Of a stretch of 7,271 nucleotides of DNA, positions 1 to 6,817 are shown piece after piece. Position numbers and translations under genes: made by a program. The stretch is from an uncultured beta proteobacterium (GTDB lineage: Bacteria; Pseudomonadota; Gammaproteobacteria; Burkholderiales; Burkholderiaceae_C), in NCBI GenBank assembly GCA_903944555.1, contig CAJASG010000515.1, forward strand, positions 1 to 7,271, in the 5' to 3' direction. Within the stretch, counting starts at the first letter, position 1, and each line of letters starts with the position of its first letter. The notes under the pieces were generated by a model. The model did no database searches. It was not told where the DNA came from and saw only the letters and a list, made by a program, of their open reading frames with translations.

Positions 1-873
1 CGCGCTGCGCTCGATGTCGAGTCGGTCCGTATTTCCCAAAAGAAAGTCAACGACTTCGTCACCGAAATTGATCATGCTGCAGAGAAGGTGATTATTGAGA
101 CCCTGCTGACCGCCTACCCGGACCACGGGATCTGGGCCGAAGAGTCGGGCCGTGAACACGGCGCACAAGGCGCCGACCATGTCTGGATCATTGATCCGCT
201 GGACGGAACGACCAACTTTATCCACGGCTTGCCCGTTTACTGCGTCAGCATTGCGCTGTCCGTCAAGGGCAAGATCGAGCAAGCGGTGATCTATGACCCC
301 ACCCGCAACGACCTGTTCACCGCCACCAAGGGCCGTGGCGCCTTCCTGAATGACCGGCGTTTGCGCGTGTCCAAACGCAATATGCTCAAGGACTCCCTGA
401 TTTCGACCGGATTCCCGTTCCGCGAAGGCGACAACTTCGGCCAATACCTGTCCATGATGGGCGACGTGATGAAGCGCACGGCAGGCCTGCGCCGTCCAGG
501 CTCGGCAGCATTGGATCTAGCCTACGTGGCAGCAGGTTTTACCGAAGGGTTTTTTGAAACCGGTTTGCAGCCGTGGGATGTGGCGGCGGGCTCGCTGCTG
601 GTCACGGAAGCAGGCGGACTGGTGGGCAACTTCACCGGCGAAGCTGACTTCCTGGACCAACAAGAATGTTTGGCGGGTACACCCAAGGTCTACGGTCAGT
701 TGGTCACCATTCTGGGCAAATACAGCAAGTTCGCTACTGCTGGTGAAAAAGCCACCTTGCGCCAAGCCGCAAGCCAGCCAGTGGTCGAGGAAAGTCTGGT
801 TGATGCCGCTGACAATGCGGACACCGTCGCACCAGATGCCGCAGCAAGCCCGGCAGAAGACGCCCCGCTGTAA
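1..873 (+). CDS. suhB: Inositol monophosphatase family protein SuhB, 5'-truncated by window edge
   Basis: This is a Mg2+-dependent phosphatase of the inositol monophosphatase family; E. coli SuhB also acts in ribosomal RNA antitermination with the Nus factors. The reading frame is open from base 1, so the start lies outside the window. Aligning the NDFVT motif (visible codons 17-21) with E. coli SuhB from memory suggests about 20 residues are missing. Numbering visible codons, the family landmarks are the metal-binding Glu pair in WAEESG (45-50), the signature DPLDGTTNF (65-73) and the second signature WDVAAG...TEAGG (from 192). All key acidic residues are present, so the enzyme should be active. 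The catalytic fold ends near codon 241 and is followed by a tail of about 49 residues rich in Ala, Val, Asp and Glu, which E. coli SuhB (267 aa) lacks. An internal GTG at 88 is not the start, because conserved family sequence continues upstream of it. Family assignment is firm; the choice of suhB over another IMPase paralogue is likely. Confidence 0.93.
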   Translation, partial: RAALDVESVRISQKKVNDFVTEIDHAAEKVIIETLLTAYPDHGIWAEESGREHGAQGADHVWIIDPLDGTTNFIHGLPVYCVSIALSVKGKIEQAVIYDPTRNDLFTATKGRGAFLNDRRLRVSKRNMLKDSLISTGFPFREGDNFGQYLSMMGDVMKRTAGLRRPGSAALDLAYVAAGFTEGFFETGLQPWDVAAGSLLVTEAGGLVGNFTGEADFLDQQECLAGTPKVYGQLVTILGKYSKFATAGEKATLRQAASQPVVEESLVDAADNADTVAPDAAASPAEDAPL

Positions 874-905
874 GGCGCTATAAGGCCGCGAACCGGCTCG
901 GGGCG
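861..905. repeat. GC-rich inverted repeat spanning the convergent suhB / c-di-GMP gene ends
   Basis: CGCCCCG at 861-867 and CGGGGCG at 899-905 are perfect 7-bp inverted repeats separated by 31 nt. Inside them, GCCG (885-888) and CGGC (894-897) form a small 4-bp hairpin with a 5-nt loop. The structure covers both stop codons (TAA at 871-873 on plus, TAG read from 880-878 on minus). There is no T-tract on either side, so it is not a standard intrinsic terminator. It could slow polymerases arriving from both directions, or be chance in GC-rich coding DNA. Confidence 0.3.
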
Positions 906-3900
906 ATGTCCATCTGCAGTAGCTCTGCAGGGACCGGCTTGCCGAACAAATAGCCCTGAAAAGCCTTGCACCCGCTGGCCAGCAGAAAATCGCGCTGGCC
1001 AGTCGTCTCGACCCCTTCGGCCACCACCCCCAAATCCAAGCTGTGGGCCAGCGTCAAAATCGTGCGCGCAATCGCTGCATCGTTAGAGTCCGTCAGCACA
1101 TCCCGCACAAACGACTGGTCAATTTTGAGCTGGTCCAGCGGCAAACGCTTCAGGTACGACAGGGATGAATAACCCGTGCCAAAGTCGTCCAGCGAAAAGC
1201 ACACGCCAATGGAGCGCAATTCACTCATCTTGACAATCACGTCGTCAAAATCGGTCAGTAACAAACTCTCCGTCAGCTCAAGCTTCAAGCGGTAGGGGTT
1301 GGCTCCGCTGATGCGCAGCAAGGTCAATATCTGGTTCGAGAAGTCAGGATGGCGGAACTGGCGCGCACTCACATTCACGGCCATGGTCAAACGCCGGGTC
1401 TCGGCCCGCACGCTCCACGCGACCAATTGGGCGCACGCGGCCTCCAGCACCCACTGCCCCAGGGGCAATATCAAGCCGGTCTGCTCCGCCACGGAAATGA
1501 ATTCCCCAGGAAACACCAAACCGCGCTGGGGATGCATCCAACGCACCAGCGCTTCTACCCCGGTGGTGTGGTTATGCTCATCCACGACGGGCTGGTAGTA
1601 CAGCACGAACTCTTTGCGCACCAAGGCTTGGCGCAAGTCCTTCTCCACCGCCGCTCGGGCGGAAGCGGCTGCCTGCATCACCGGATCGAAGAAGCGTGCG
1701 GTATTGCGCCCCGCCGCCTTGGCCTGGTACATGGCCAGATCGGCGCGTTTGAGCAACTCGTCGATGGTCAACACATTGTCATGGAACAACGCGATACCAA
1801 TGCTGGGGGTGCTGTGGTACTCGTTGCCCCCCAGCCGATAGGCCTGGTTCAGGGTACTGAGGATTTTCTTGCCCACACTTTCCGCGTGGGCAGCGGCCTC
1901 GTTCGGGTCGTTGCTGAGCTTTTGCAGCATCACCACAAATTCGTCACCGCCCAGGCGGGCCACCGTGTCTGCATCCCGCACACACTCCCCCAGCCGGATT
2001 GCGACCTGGGTCAACAACTGGTCCCCCATGTCGTGGCCCTGGGTGTCATTGAGGTCCTTGAAGTTGTCCAGGTCGATAAACAGCAGGGCACCGGTCAGGC
2101 CCTCGCGCTCCGTCAATGCCAAGGCGTTTTGCAGGCGGTCAATCAGCAACCGGCGATTGGGCAAGCCAGTCAATGCATCGTAAAAGGCCAGGCGCTCAAT
2201 CTTGTCCTCGTCTTGCCGCCTTGCAGAAATGTCCCGCCCAATGCCCCGGTAGCCGGTAAAACGTCCTTCCGTGTCAAAAATGGGAGTGCCACTGATGGAC
2301 GCCCACATCAGGGTACCGTCAGCGCGGCGGCGCTGCAGCACAAAATCATGGAAGGTTGCGTGCGCCTCCAATTGCCTCCGGTGCTGCGCCCACTGCGCCG
2401 GGGTGACACCTTCGACGTCGGAGTCCCAGCGCGTCTTGCCAATTTGGCGCTCGGGGTCCAACACGTTGGAAGTATCCATATTCCCGTCCATCCGAACGAA
2501 GCGAAACTCGGCATCCTGCTCCCAGTACCAATCCGACGAAAGCGCTGTCAGAGCCCGGAAGCGGGCTTCGCTTTCACGCAAGTCATCTTCGGCCTGTTTG
2601 CGGGGGGTAATGTCGGTTGTAAATCCATTCCAGACCACTGCGCCGTCCGAAAGCCGTTCCGGCATCGCCTGCCCCAGTATCCACCGCACTTCGCCATCTT
2701 CGAAGCGCAACCGGTACTCATGGTTCCACAGCGCAACATTTTTTGCCGAATCTTCCACGGAGCGAATGAATTCGCCTCGGTCATCCGGGTGGTGCAGCTT
2801 CAGCACATAAGACACGTCACGGATAACGCCCTCAGGCGTCGACCCACGGTAGATTTCACAAACTCGGTCGCTTACATACAAAAACTTGTACTCCCCCTCG
2901 GGACTGCGTCGCAACTGAAACACCATGCCAGGCGCACCACTGGTGACCTGCCGGATAAATCCAAGCTGTTCTTCCAAGGCGAAGGCAGCTTCGCGCTCGT
3001 TCGTAACATCCTGTACCACGCCAAAATCCATCGCGTCAGCCCCATCGCCTGACCAGTGTTGAATGCGCGAGCGCTGCCAGTGCAGCCGGCCATCCGGGTG
3101 GTGGAACCGAAACTCGACGATGGAGCCATCCGCCTTGGCGCGGGCTTCCTTGAATAGCGTCAGGTCGTCATCATGAATATAGCTACGGGCATCACCCGTA
3201 TTGGTGATCGTGCCAGGCTCCAAGCCCACCAAACGGTACATGCCGTTGGACCACCGCAAACTGCTTGGGTCCTCACTGGAAGTCCAGTAGCCCACCGACG
3301 CAACACTTTCCAACGACTCAAACAACCGTATCTGTTGACTGAGTCGGTTGTTCGTGGCCGTCAACAGTTGCTCACTCGCCAACAACTCCGCCTGCACCAA
3401 GCGCTCGGAGCTCACATCTTTGACATAACTCAAAAAATACGCCGAACCACCGATTTCGATGCGGGAGACATTGATTTGAAAGGTGCGCTTTTCACCGTCT
3501 GGTCGGGTAAAAGGCAAATCCATATTGCGAAGTCGACCCTGTTTACCCATGGAATCAATGGCCGAATTGCGATGGCGGGTATCGTTCCAAAAGCCGACGT
3601 CGATCGTGGTTCGACCCAAAACATCCTGCAGTAACAAACCGGTGAGCCGGGTCCACTCTTCGTTCACATCGACATACACGCCGTCGGCTTCACGGCTGAG
3701 CGAAATAGCCGCAGGGCTCTGGCTGAACATGGCAGCAAGCTGTTGCTGCGCACGCATGCGCATTTGAATCGATTCAGCGGCACCAGAGCTGTCCCAAAAT
3801 TTCACCACGGCCCGCCCAGGGGCCAACTGGAAGGCGAAAAAGTTAAACGATTTTCCTGAGAAAAACCCTTCCCCGAGCAAACTTCCGGGGGAATAAGTTG

Positions 3901-4195
3901 CGCCGGTTAGCGCAACGTTCAGCAAGGCCGCAGGGACCTCCGTAACCTGCAAACCGGGAAACAGTGCCAATAACGGTAACCCAACAAACGGCGCGCAGGC
4001 CTTGCCTAACAGCTGGTCGGCCATCGGGTCTGCGCCGACGAGCAACAGACTGTCATCCGCTGCACAGGCAAACTCCAGCTTCCCGATCAAAGTGCCTGCA
4101 GCATCCGCCACCGACTGCAAGCGTGCCTGCGCTGCCTGCAACTCCAATTGCAAACGCTGCACCTCCTCAGACAGATTTACCGAAGCGGAACTCAT
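878..4195 (-). CDS. Multi-PAS sensor GGDEF-EAL protein (bifunctional diguanylate cyclase/phosphodiesterase candidate)
   Basis: This 1105-residue protein has no convincing membrane helix or signal peptide, so it should be cytoplasmic. In order: a coiled-coil N-terminus (about 5-35); a degenerate PAS-like segment (about 35-140); PAS domains at about 148-265, 295-402, 412-530 (the last two PAS_3-like) and 545-660; GGDEF at about 665-835; EAL at about 855-1095. The cyclase site is complete: D708 in FIDLDNFK, GGDEF at 749-753, and an inhibitory I-site RDAD at 740-743 placed five residues before it. The phosphodiesterase site also looks complete: EAL 881-883, N941 in NVSARQF, E973 in LELTES, D1003/D1004 in DDFGTGYSS, K1024 in LKID, E1060 in AEGVET and Q1080. 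Synthesis and hydrolysis of c-di-GMP are therefore both possible; which dominates cannot be read from sequence. The ATG at 4195-4193 is the first start in frame and has only a weak upstream AGG. The gene diverges from the chemoreceptor and converges on suhB with a 4-bp gap. No ligand or cofactor is identifiable for the PAS domains. Confidence 0.95.
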   Translation of the reverse strand: MSSASVNLSEEVQRLQLELQAAQARLQSVADAAGTLIGKLEFACAADDSLLLVGADPMADQLLGKACAPFVGLPLLALFPGLQVTEVPAALLNVALTGATYSPGSLLGEGFFSGKSFNFFAFQLAPGRAVVKFWDSSGAAESIQMRMRAQQQLAAMFSQSPAAISLSREADGVYVDVNEEWTRLTGLLLQDVLGRTTIDVGFWNDTRHRNSAIDSMGKQGRLRNMDLPFTRPDGEKRTFQINVSRIEIGGSAYFLSYVKDVSSERLVQAELLASEQLLTATNNRLSQQIRLFESLESVASVGYWTSSEDPSSLRWSNGMYRLVGLEPGTITNTGDARSYIHDDDLTLFKEARAKADGSIVEFRFHHPDGRLHWQRSRIQHWSGDGADAMDFGVVQDVTNEREAAFALEEQLGFIRQVTSGAPGMVFQLRRSPEGEYKFLYVSDRVCEIYRGSTPEGVIRDVSYVLKLHHPDDRGEFIRSVEDSAKNVALWNHEYRLRFEDGEVRWILGQAMPERLSDGAVVWNGFTTDITPRKQAEDDLRESEARFRALTALSSDWYWEQDAEFRFVRMDGNMDTSNVLDPERQIGKTRWDSDVEGVTPAQWAQHRRQLEAHATFHDFVLQRRRADGTLMWASISGTPIFDTEGRFTGYRGIGRDISARRQDEDKIERLAFYDALTGLPNRRLLIDRLQNALALTEREGLTGALLFIDLDNFKDLNDTQGHDMGDQLLTQVAIRLGECVRDADTVARLGGDEFVVMLQKLSNDPNEAAAHAESVGKKILSTLNQAYRLGGNEYHSTPSIGIALFHDNVLTIDELLKRADLAMYQAKAAGRNTARFFDPVMQAAASARAAVEKDLRQALVRKEFVLYYQPVVDEHNHTTGVEALVRWMHPQRGLVFPGEFISVAEQTGLILPLGQWVLEAACAQLVAWSVRAETRRLTMAVNVSARQFRHPDFSNQILTLLRISGANPYRLKLELTESLLLTDFDDVIVKMSELRSIGVCFSLDDFGTGYSSLSYLKRLPLDQLKIDQSFVRDVLTDSNDAAIARTILTLAHSLDLGVVAEGVETTGQRDFLLASGCKAFQGYLFGKPVPAELLQMDIAPSRFAAL

Positions 4196-4261
4196 CGCAG
4201 TAGATTTACCTATTTAGCGTAAAGCGGAAGCTGCATTGTGCCGCATGGAGTAAGCAGGGTT

Positions 4262-4277
4262 TGGCATTCACGTCGCC
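4262..4277 (+). promoter_or_regulatory. Possible sigma54 (-24/-12) promoter element for the chemoreceptor gene
   Basis: TGGCATTCACGTCGCC keeps the invariant GG (4263-4264) and GC (4275-4276) at the spacing of the sigma54 consensus TGGCAYRN4TTGCW, and all five bases of the -24 core TGGCA. The -12 half is poor (TCGCC instead of TTGCW). Transcription would begin near 4288, giving a leader of about 125 nt before the ATG at 4414. I see no enhancer-binding-protein site. One such match in 200 bp can arise by chance. Confidence 0.2.
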
Positions 4278-4322
4278 GCTTTGGAAACGAACTTTCAGTT
4301 TGCTGACCAGGTGCCAACGCGC

Positions 4323-4336
4323 AAGGGAAAACCCTT
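4323..4336. repeat. Short perfect inverted repeat in the divergent promoter region
   Basis: AAGGG-AAAA-CCCTT is a 5-bp perfect inverted repeat with a 4-nt loop, about 80 bp upstream of the chemoreceptor start and abutting the candidate -35 hexamer TTTACC (4335-4340). It could be a small operator half-site pair or a transcript hairpin. It is short enough to be coincidental. Confidence 0.25.
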
Positions 4337-4405
4337 TACCGGCATCTAAACTGCAGCCTTACTATCAAAGGTGAACCACAGAAGTTGGGCAACACTTGAC
4401 GCAAT

Positions 4406-4410
4406 GGAGA
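4406..4410 (+). promoter_or_regulatory. Ribosome binding site fixing the chemoreceptor start
   Basis: GGAGA ends 3 nt before the ATG at 4414-4416. It decides for this ATG over the in-frame TTG at 4396-4398, which lies upstream of it and would put the Shine-Dalgarno inside the coding sequence. Confidence 0.65.
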
Positions 4411-4413
4411 CAT

Positions 4414-5961
4414 ATGAAACTTTTCAACACACTCCTGAGCCCTGGTGTTTCGCTAATGCGACGCTTGCGCTTACGCGTCCGACTGGTCGGAATGTTCGTA
4501 TTGCTCCTCGTGCCGATGCTCATCATGGGTGCACTCATGACACAACAGTCGCTCGAAAGCGGGGGCGGTATCGGTCTGGGAGCTGTGACCGGGTTGCTCG
4601 GCTTGGCTGCGGTACTTTATCTTTTTGTGGCGTTTTACCAAAGTCTTTCTGGCGCGGTCGATCTGCTCGCAAGCGTCGTACGAAGCAGCGCGCGCGGCGA
4701 TCTCACCCAAACCGTGGCAGTGCCTGGATGCGATGAATTGTCGGATGCAGGCAGAAATCTTGAATCCATGCGGGACAATTTTTCCGGCTTGGTAGGCACC
4801 ATCCGCAACCAGGCGGTGCACGTCTCGTTGGCGGGTGAATCCCTCACCAGCAACATGCACGACTTGTCGCAACGCACCGAAGCACAGGCCGCCAGCCTGG
4901 AGCAGGCCAGTGCCAGCATTTCCGGACTGAGTGAATCAGTTCAGGGCACGGCCAGCCGCGCCAAAGAGGTGGATGAACTAACCCGTCGCGTACGCAATGA
5001 GGCCGAGGCAGGCGCCCAGGCCATGGATGTCGCAGTCCGCTCCATGGGTGAGATTCAGGAAGGCTCCAAGCGCATGGGCGAGATCATCAGTGTCATCGAT
5101 GGCATCGCCTTCCAGACCAACATTCTGGCGCTCAATGCGGCAGTGGAAGCAGCCCGGGCTGGTGAATCAGGACGCGGTTTTGCGGTGGTGGCCAGCGAAG
5201 TGCGTACGCTGGCCCAGCGCAGTGCGACTTCGGCACGGGAAATTCGGGCGCTGATTGCCCGTTCGGGCGAGCAGGTTGGCGTCGGCGTCACCCGCATCGA
5301 AACCGTGACAGGTAACTTGCGCACCGTGGTGAAGGGCATCCATGAAGTGGCCGAAGGCTTAAGCGTCATCACCCATGCCAGCAACGAACAAAGCGCAACA
5401 CTTTTAGAAATTGCGACCGCGGTCATGGAGTTGGACAACATCACCCAACGCAACGGCGCCATGGTCGACCAAGCCCTGCAAGCCACCGTGGGGCTGAACG
5501 AGCGCGCGTCCAACCTTAGCGAAGCAGTGGCGGCCATCAAATTGCGCCGTGGCACCGCCGATGAAGCATTCGCCATGGTTCAACGCGGCTTTCAACTCGT
5601 CAAACAACTAGGGCTTGGCGCGGCCATCCCCAAGTTCAATGACCCTCACGGCGGATTTATCAATCGTGACCTCTACCTCTTTGTGTTCGACCGCAAGGGC
5701 TATTACAAGGTGTTCAGCTCCACACCGGCCAATGTGGGCAAACGGGTACACGACATTCGTGGCTTGGACGGCGACCACGTGATTCGCGAAGGCTTTGGCG
5801 CAGCCGAGGCCGGTGGCGGCTGGATTGATTACGAAGTCGTCAACCCGACCACCAACGTGGTGGACGAGAAAACGTCCTACATCCTGCCCTTGAGCGAGGA
5901 CCTTCTGATCGGCTGTGGAGTTTTCAAGCCCAAGGGTGGTTTTAAGCTGCAACCCTTATAG
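4414..5961 (+). CDS. Methyl-accepting chemotaxis protein with a C-terminal Cache-like domain
   Basis: This 515-residue chemoreceptor would relay ligand or redox state to CheA/CheW at the inner membrane. An Arg-rich N-terminus (16-23) precedes TM1 (about 24-43). A loop of roughly 10 residues leads to TM2 (about 53-75), so there is essentially no periplasmic ligand-binding domain. A HAMP-like segment (about 76-130) precedes the signalling hairpin (about 140-380). The hairpin tip is the highly conserved block around [19 protein letters not shown] (232-250). [10 protein letters not shown] (159-168) fits the methylation-site consensus, and a second methylation-helix region lies around 323-345. After the hairpin comes a segment of about 130 residues (384-510) with single-Cache features: [36 protein letters not shown] and a final K-SYI...IGCGVF pattern. 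There is no membrane helix after the hairpin, so this domain should be cytoplasmic. There is no C-terminal CheR-tether pentapeptide. The gene lies 52 bp upstream of lutA on the same strand. The MCP call is certain; the Cache assignment is by motif memory. Confidence 0.94.
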   Translation: MKLFNTLLSPGVSLMRRLRLRVRLVGMFVLLLVPMLIMGALMTQQSLESGGGIGLGAVTGLLGLAAVLYLFVAFYQSLSGAVDLLASVVRSSARGDLTQTVAVPGCDELSDAGRNLESMRDNFSGLVGTIRNQAVHVSLAGESLTSNMHDLSQRTEAQAASLEQASASISGLSESVQGTASRAKEVDELTRRVRNEAEAGAQAMDVAVRSMGEIQEGSKRMGEIISVIDGIAFQTNILALNAAVEAARAGESGRGFAVVASEVRTLAQRSATSAREIRALIARSGEQVGVGVTRIETVTGNLRTVVKGIHEVAEGLSVITHASNEQSATLLEIATAVMELDNITQRNGAMVDQALQATVGLNERASNLSEAVAAIKLRRGTADEAFAMVQRGFQLVKQLGLGAAIPKFNDPHGGFINRDLYLFVFDRKGYYKVFSSTPANVGKRVHDIRGLDGDHVIREGFGAAEAGGGWIDYEVVNPTTNVVDEKTSYILPLSEDLLIGCGVFKPKGGFKLQPL

Positions 5962-5994
5962 AACATGCGTAAGCAGCTATTAAAGCAATAGCAA
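5961..5994. repeat. Stem-loop, probable remnant of a Burkholderiales dispersed intergenic repeat
   Basis: GCTATT (5976-5981), loop AAAGC, and AATAGC (5987-5992) form a perfect 6-bp inverted repeat in the 52-bp gap between the chemoreceptor and lutA genes. The surrounding GCGTAAGCAGCTATT...AATAGCAA resembles, from memory, the end of a repeat found many times between genes in Comamonadaceae genomes. Only one copy is in this window, so repetitiveness cannot be shown here. No T-tract follows (CAAATACAA), so it is not an ordinary intrinsic terminator. Confidence 0.4.
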
Positions 5995-6001
5995 ATACAA
6001 C

Positions 6002-6006
6002 AGGAG
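6002..6006 (+). promoter_or_regulatory. Ribosome binding site fixing the lutA start
   Basis: AGGAG sits 7 nt before the ATG at 6014-6016, an ideal spacing. It rules out the in-frame TTG at 6008-6010, which would be only 1 nt away from it. Confidence 0.8.
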
Positions 6007-6013
6007 CTTGATC

Positions 6014-6817
6014 ATGTCATCCGATGCCGATAGCGTGAGGCGCTACCCGTCCATGCCCAAGGACGTTTACCTCTTTGCCACCTGCCTGGTGGACCAGTTC
6101 GCACCAGAGGCGGGACTGGACACGGTCCGATTGCTGGAACGCGAAGGCATCACGGTGCACTTCCCGGAGGCGCAGACCTGCTGCGGCCAACCGGCCTACA
6201 GCAGCGGTTACCCCGATGAAGCACGTGACGTGGCTTTGCAGCAGCTCAAATTATTTTCCCAGCCTTGGCCGGTGGTGGTGCCGTCAGGGTCCTGTGGCGG
6301 CATGCTGCGCCATCACTATGCGGCACTGTTTGCCGATGATCCTGCTCTGCATGCCCTGGCTGTTGATCTGGCGGAACGCACTTTCGAGTTGACCGAGTTT
6401 TTGGTCCACGTTGTCAATTTCAACCGGCCAGATCTGGGAATCGATTGCACCGTGGCACTGCACACCTCCTGCCACGCACGTCGGCAAATGGGGTCGCACG
6501 AAACCAGCTCAGCGCTGTTGGAGTGCCTGTCGCAGGTGAACGTCGTGCAACAAGCGCGCATCGAAGAGTGCTGCGGGTTTGGCGGCACTTTTGCCATTCG
6601 GTACCCGGACATCTCTGAGGCCATCGTCAGCGACAAAGTGGCCAGCATCAAGGACAGTGGCGCCAAAAGCGTCGTCAGCGCCGACTGCGGTTGCCTATTC
6701 AACATTACCGGGCGCGCAGCCAAACAAGATGAGGTGGCAGGGCGTTCCACCCCATCACTGCCTGGGGAGCACATTGCCAGCTTTTTGTGGCACCGCACGA
6801 ATGGAGCATCGTCATGA
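6014..6817 (+). CDS. lutA: LutA-type (Fe-S)-binding protein of L-lactate oxidation
   Basis: This 267-residue protein has the two-CCG-domain architecture of LutA/YkgE, a subunit of the LutABC Fe-S complex that oxidises L-lactate to pyruvate in the cytoplasm. The first cysteine set is C24, C56-C57 (TCCGQPA) and C94 (GSCGGM). The second is C153 (TSCHARRQMG), C186-C187 (ECCGFGGTFA) and C225/C227 (ADCGC). The first domain lacks a second Cys after C94. E. coli YkgE shows the same feature from memory (GSCTYAV), so this is a family trait and not damage. Length matches the family (about 240), with a 15-20 residue N-terminal extension before the first strand. The start is chosen by the AGGAG 7 nt upstream. 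The 3' end overlaps the next gene by 4 nt (ATGA), indicating translational coupling in an operon. The chemoreceptor lies 52 bp upstream on the same strand, so cotranscription with it is possible. The wider CCG superfamily includes glycolate oxidase GlcF and heterodisulfide reductase subunits, but the motif set and the LUD neighbour favour LutA. Confidence 0.92.
   Translation: MSSDADSVRRYPSMPKDVYLFATCLVDQFAPEAGLDTVRLLEREGITVHFPEAQTCCGQPAYSSGYPDEARDVALQQLKLFSQPWPVVVPSGSCGGMLRHHYAALFADDPALHALAVDLAERTFELTEFLVHVVNFNRPDLGIDCTVALHTSCHARRQMGSHETSSALLECLSQVNVVQQARIEECCGFGGTFAIRYPDISEAIVSDKVASIKDSGAKSVVSADCGCLFNITGRAAKQDEVAGRSTPSLPGEHIASFLWHRTNGASS
6803..6806 (+). promoter_or_regulatory. Ribosome binding site for the LUD-domain gene inside lutA
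   Basis: GGAG lies within the last codons of lutA, 7 nt before the ATG at 6814-6816, and supports a start that overlaps the lutA stop codon. Confidence 0.7.

Larger units (their letters stand above)
4196..4413. promoter_or_regulatory. Divergent intergenic region between the c-di-GMP gene and the chemoreceptor gene
   Basis: These 218 bp separate two divergently read genes and must carry the promoters for both. No convincing small gene or RNA gene is visible. For the plus strand, a weak sigma70-like pair is TTTACC (4335-4340) and TACTAT (4360-4365). Each matches 4 of 6 consensus bases and the 19-bp spacing is long, so support is poor. A sigma54-like element is listed separately. No FliA-type flagellar promoter (TAAA, 15 nt, GCCGATAA) is present: TAAA at 4347-4350 is followed at the right distance by CAAAGGTG. 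I see no convincing -35/-10 pair for the minus strand; the AT-rich stretch near 4204-4219 is the likeliest place for a -10 box. Confidence 0.6.

Noticed and set aside
88..90. GTG as the start of the suhB gene
   Set aside because: Conserved family sequence (NDFVTEID) is present in frame upstream of it and the frame is open to base 1.
1349..3052. Long plus-strand open frame of 567 codons antisense to the c-di-GMP gene
   Set aside because: It lies wholly inside the PAS/GGDEF/EAL coding sequence, has no recognisable domain, and such frames are expected opposite GC-rich coding DNA. The minus-strand protein carries continuous conserved motifs.
4396..4398. Upstream TTG start for the chemoreceptor
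   Set aside because: The GGAGA Shine-Dalgarno lies downstream of it and fits the ATG at 4414; the six extra residues add nothing conserved.
5976..5992. Intrinsic terminator after the chemoreceptor gene
   Set aside because: The stem is AT-rich, only 6 bp, and is not followed by a T-tract; better described as a stem-loop or repeat remnant.
6008..6010. Upstream TTG start for lutA
   Set aside because: It is only 1 nt from the AGGAG; the ATG at 6014 has ideal 7-nt spacing.
6026..6033. FliA-like -10 box GCCGATAG near the lutA start
   Set aside because: It is inside lutA coding sequence and the position where TAAA is needed reads CTTG.
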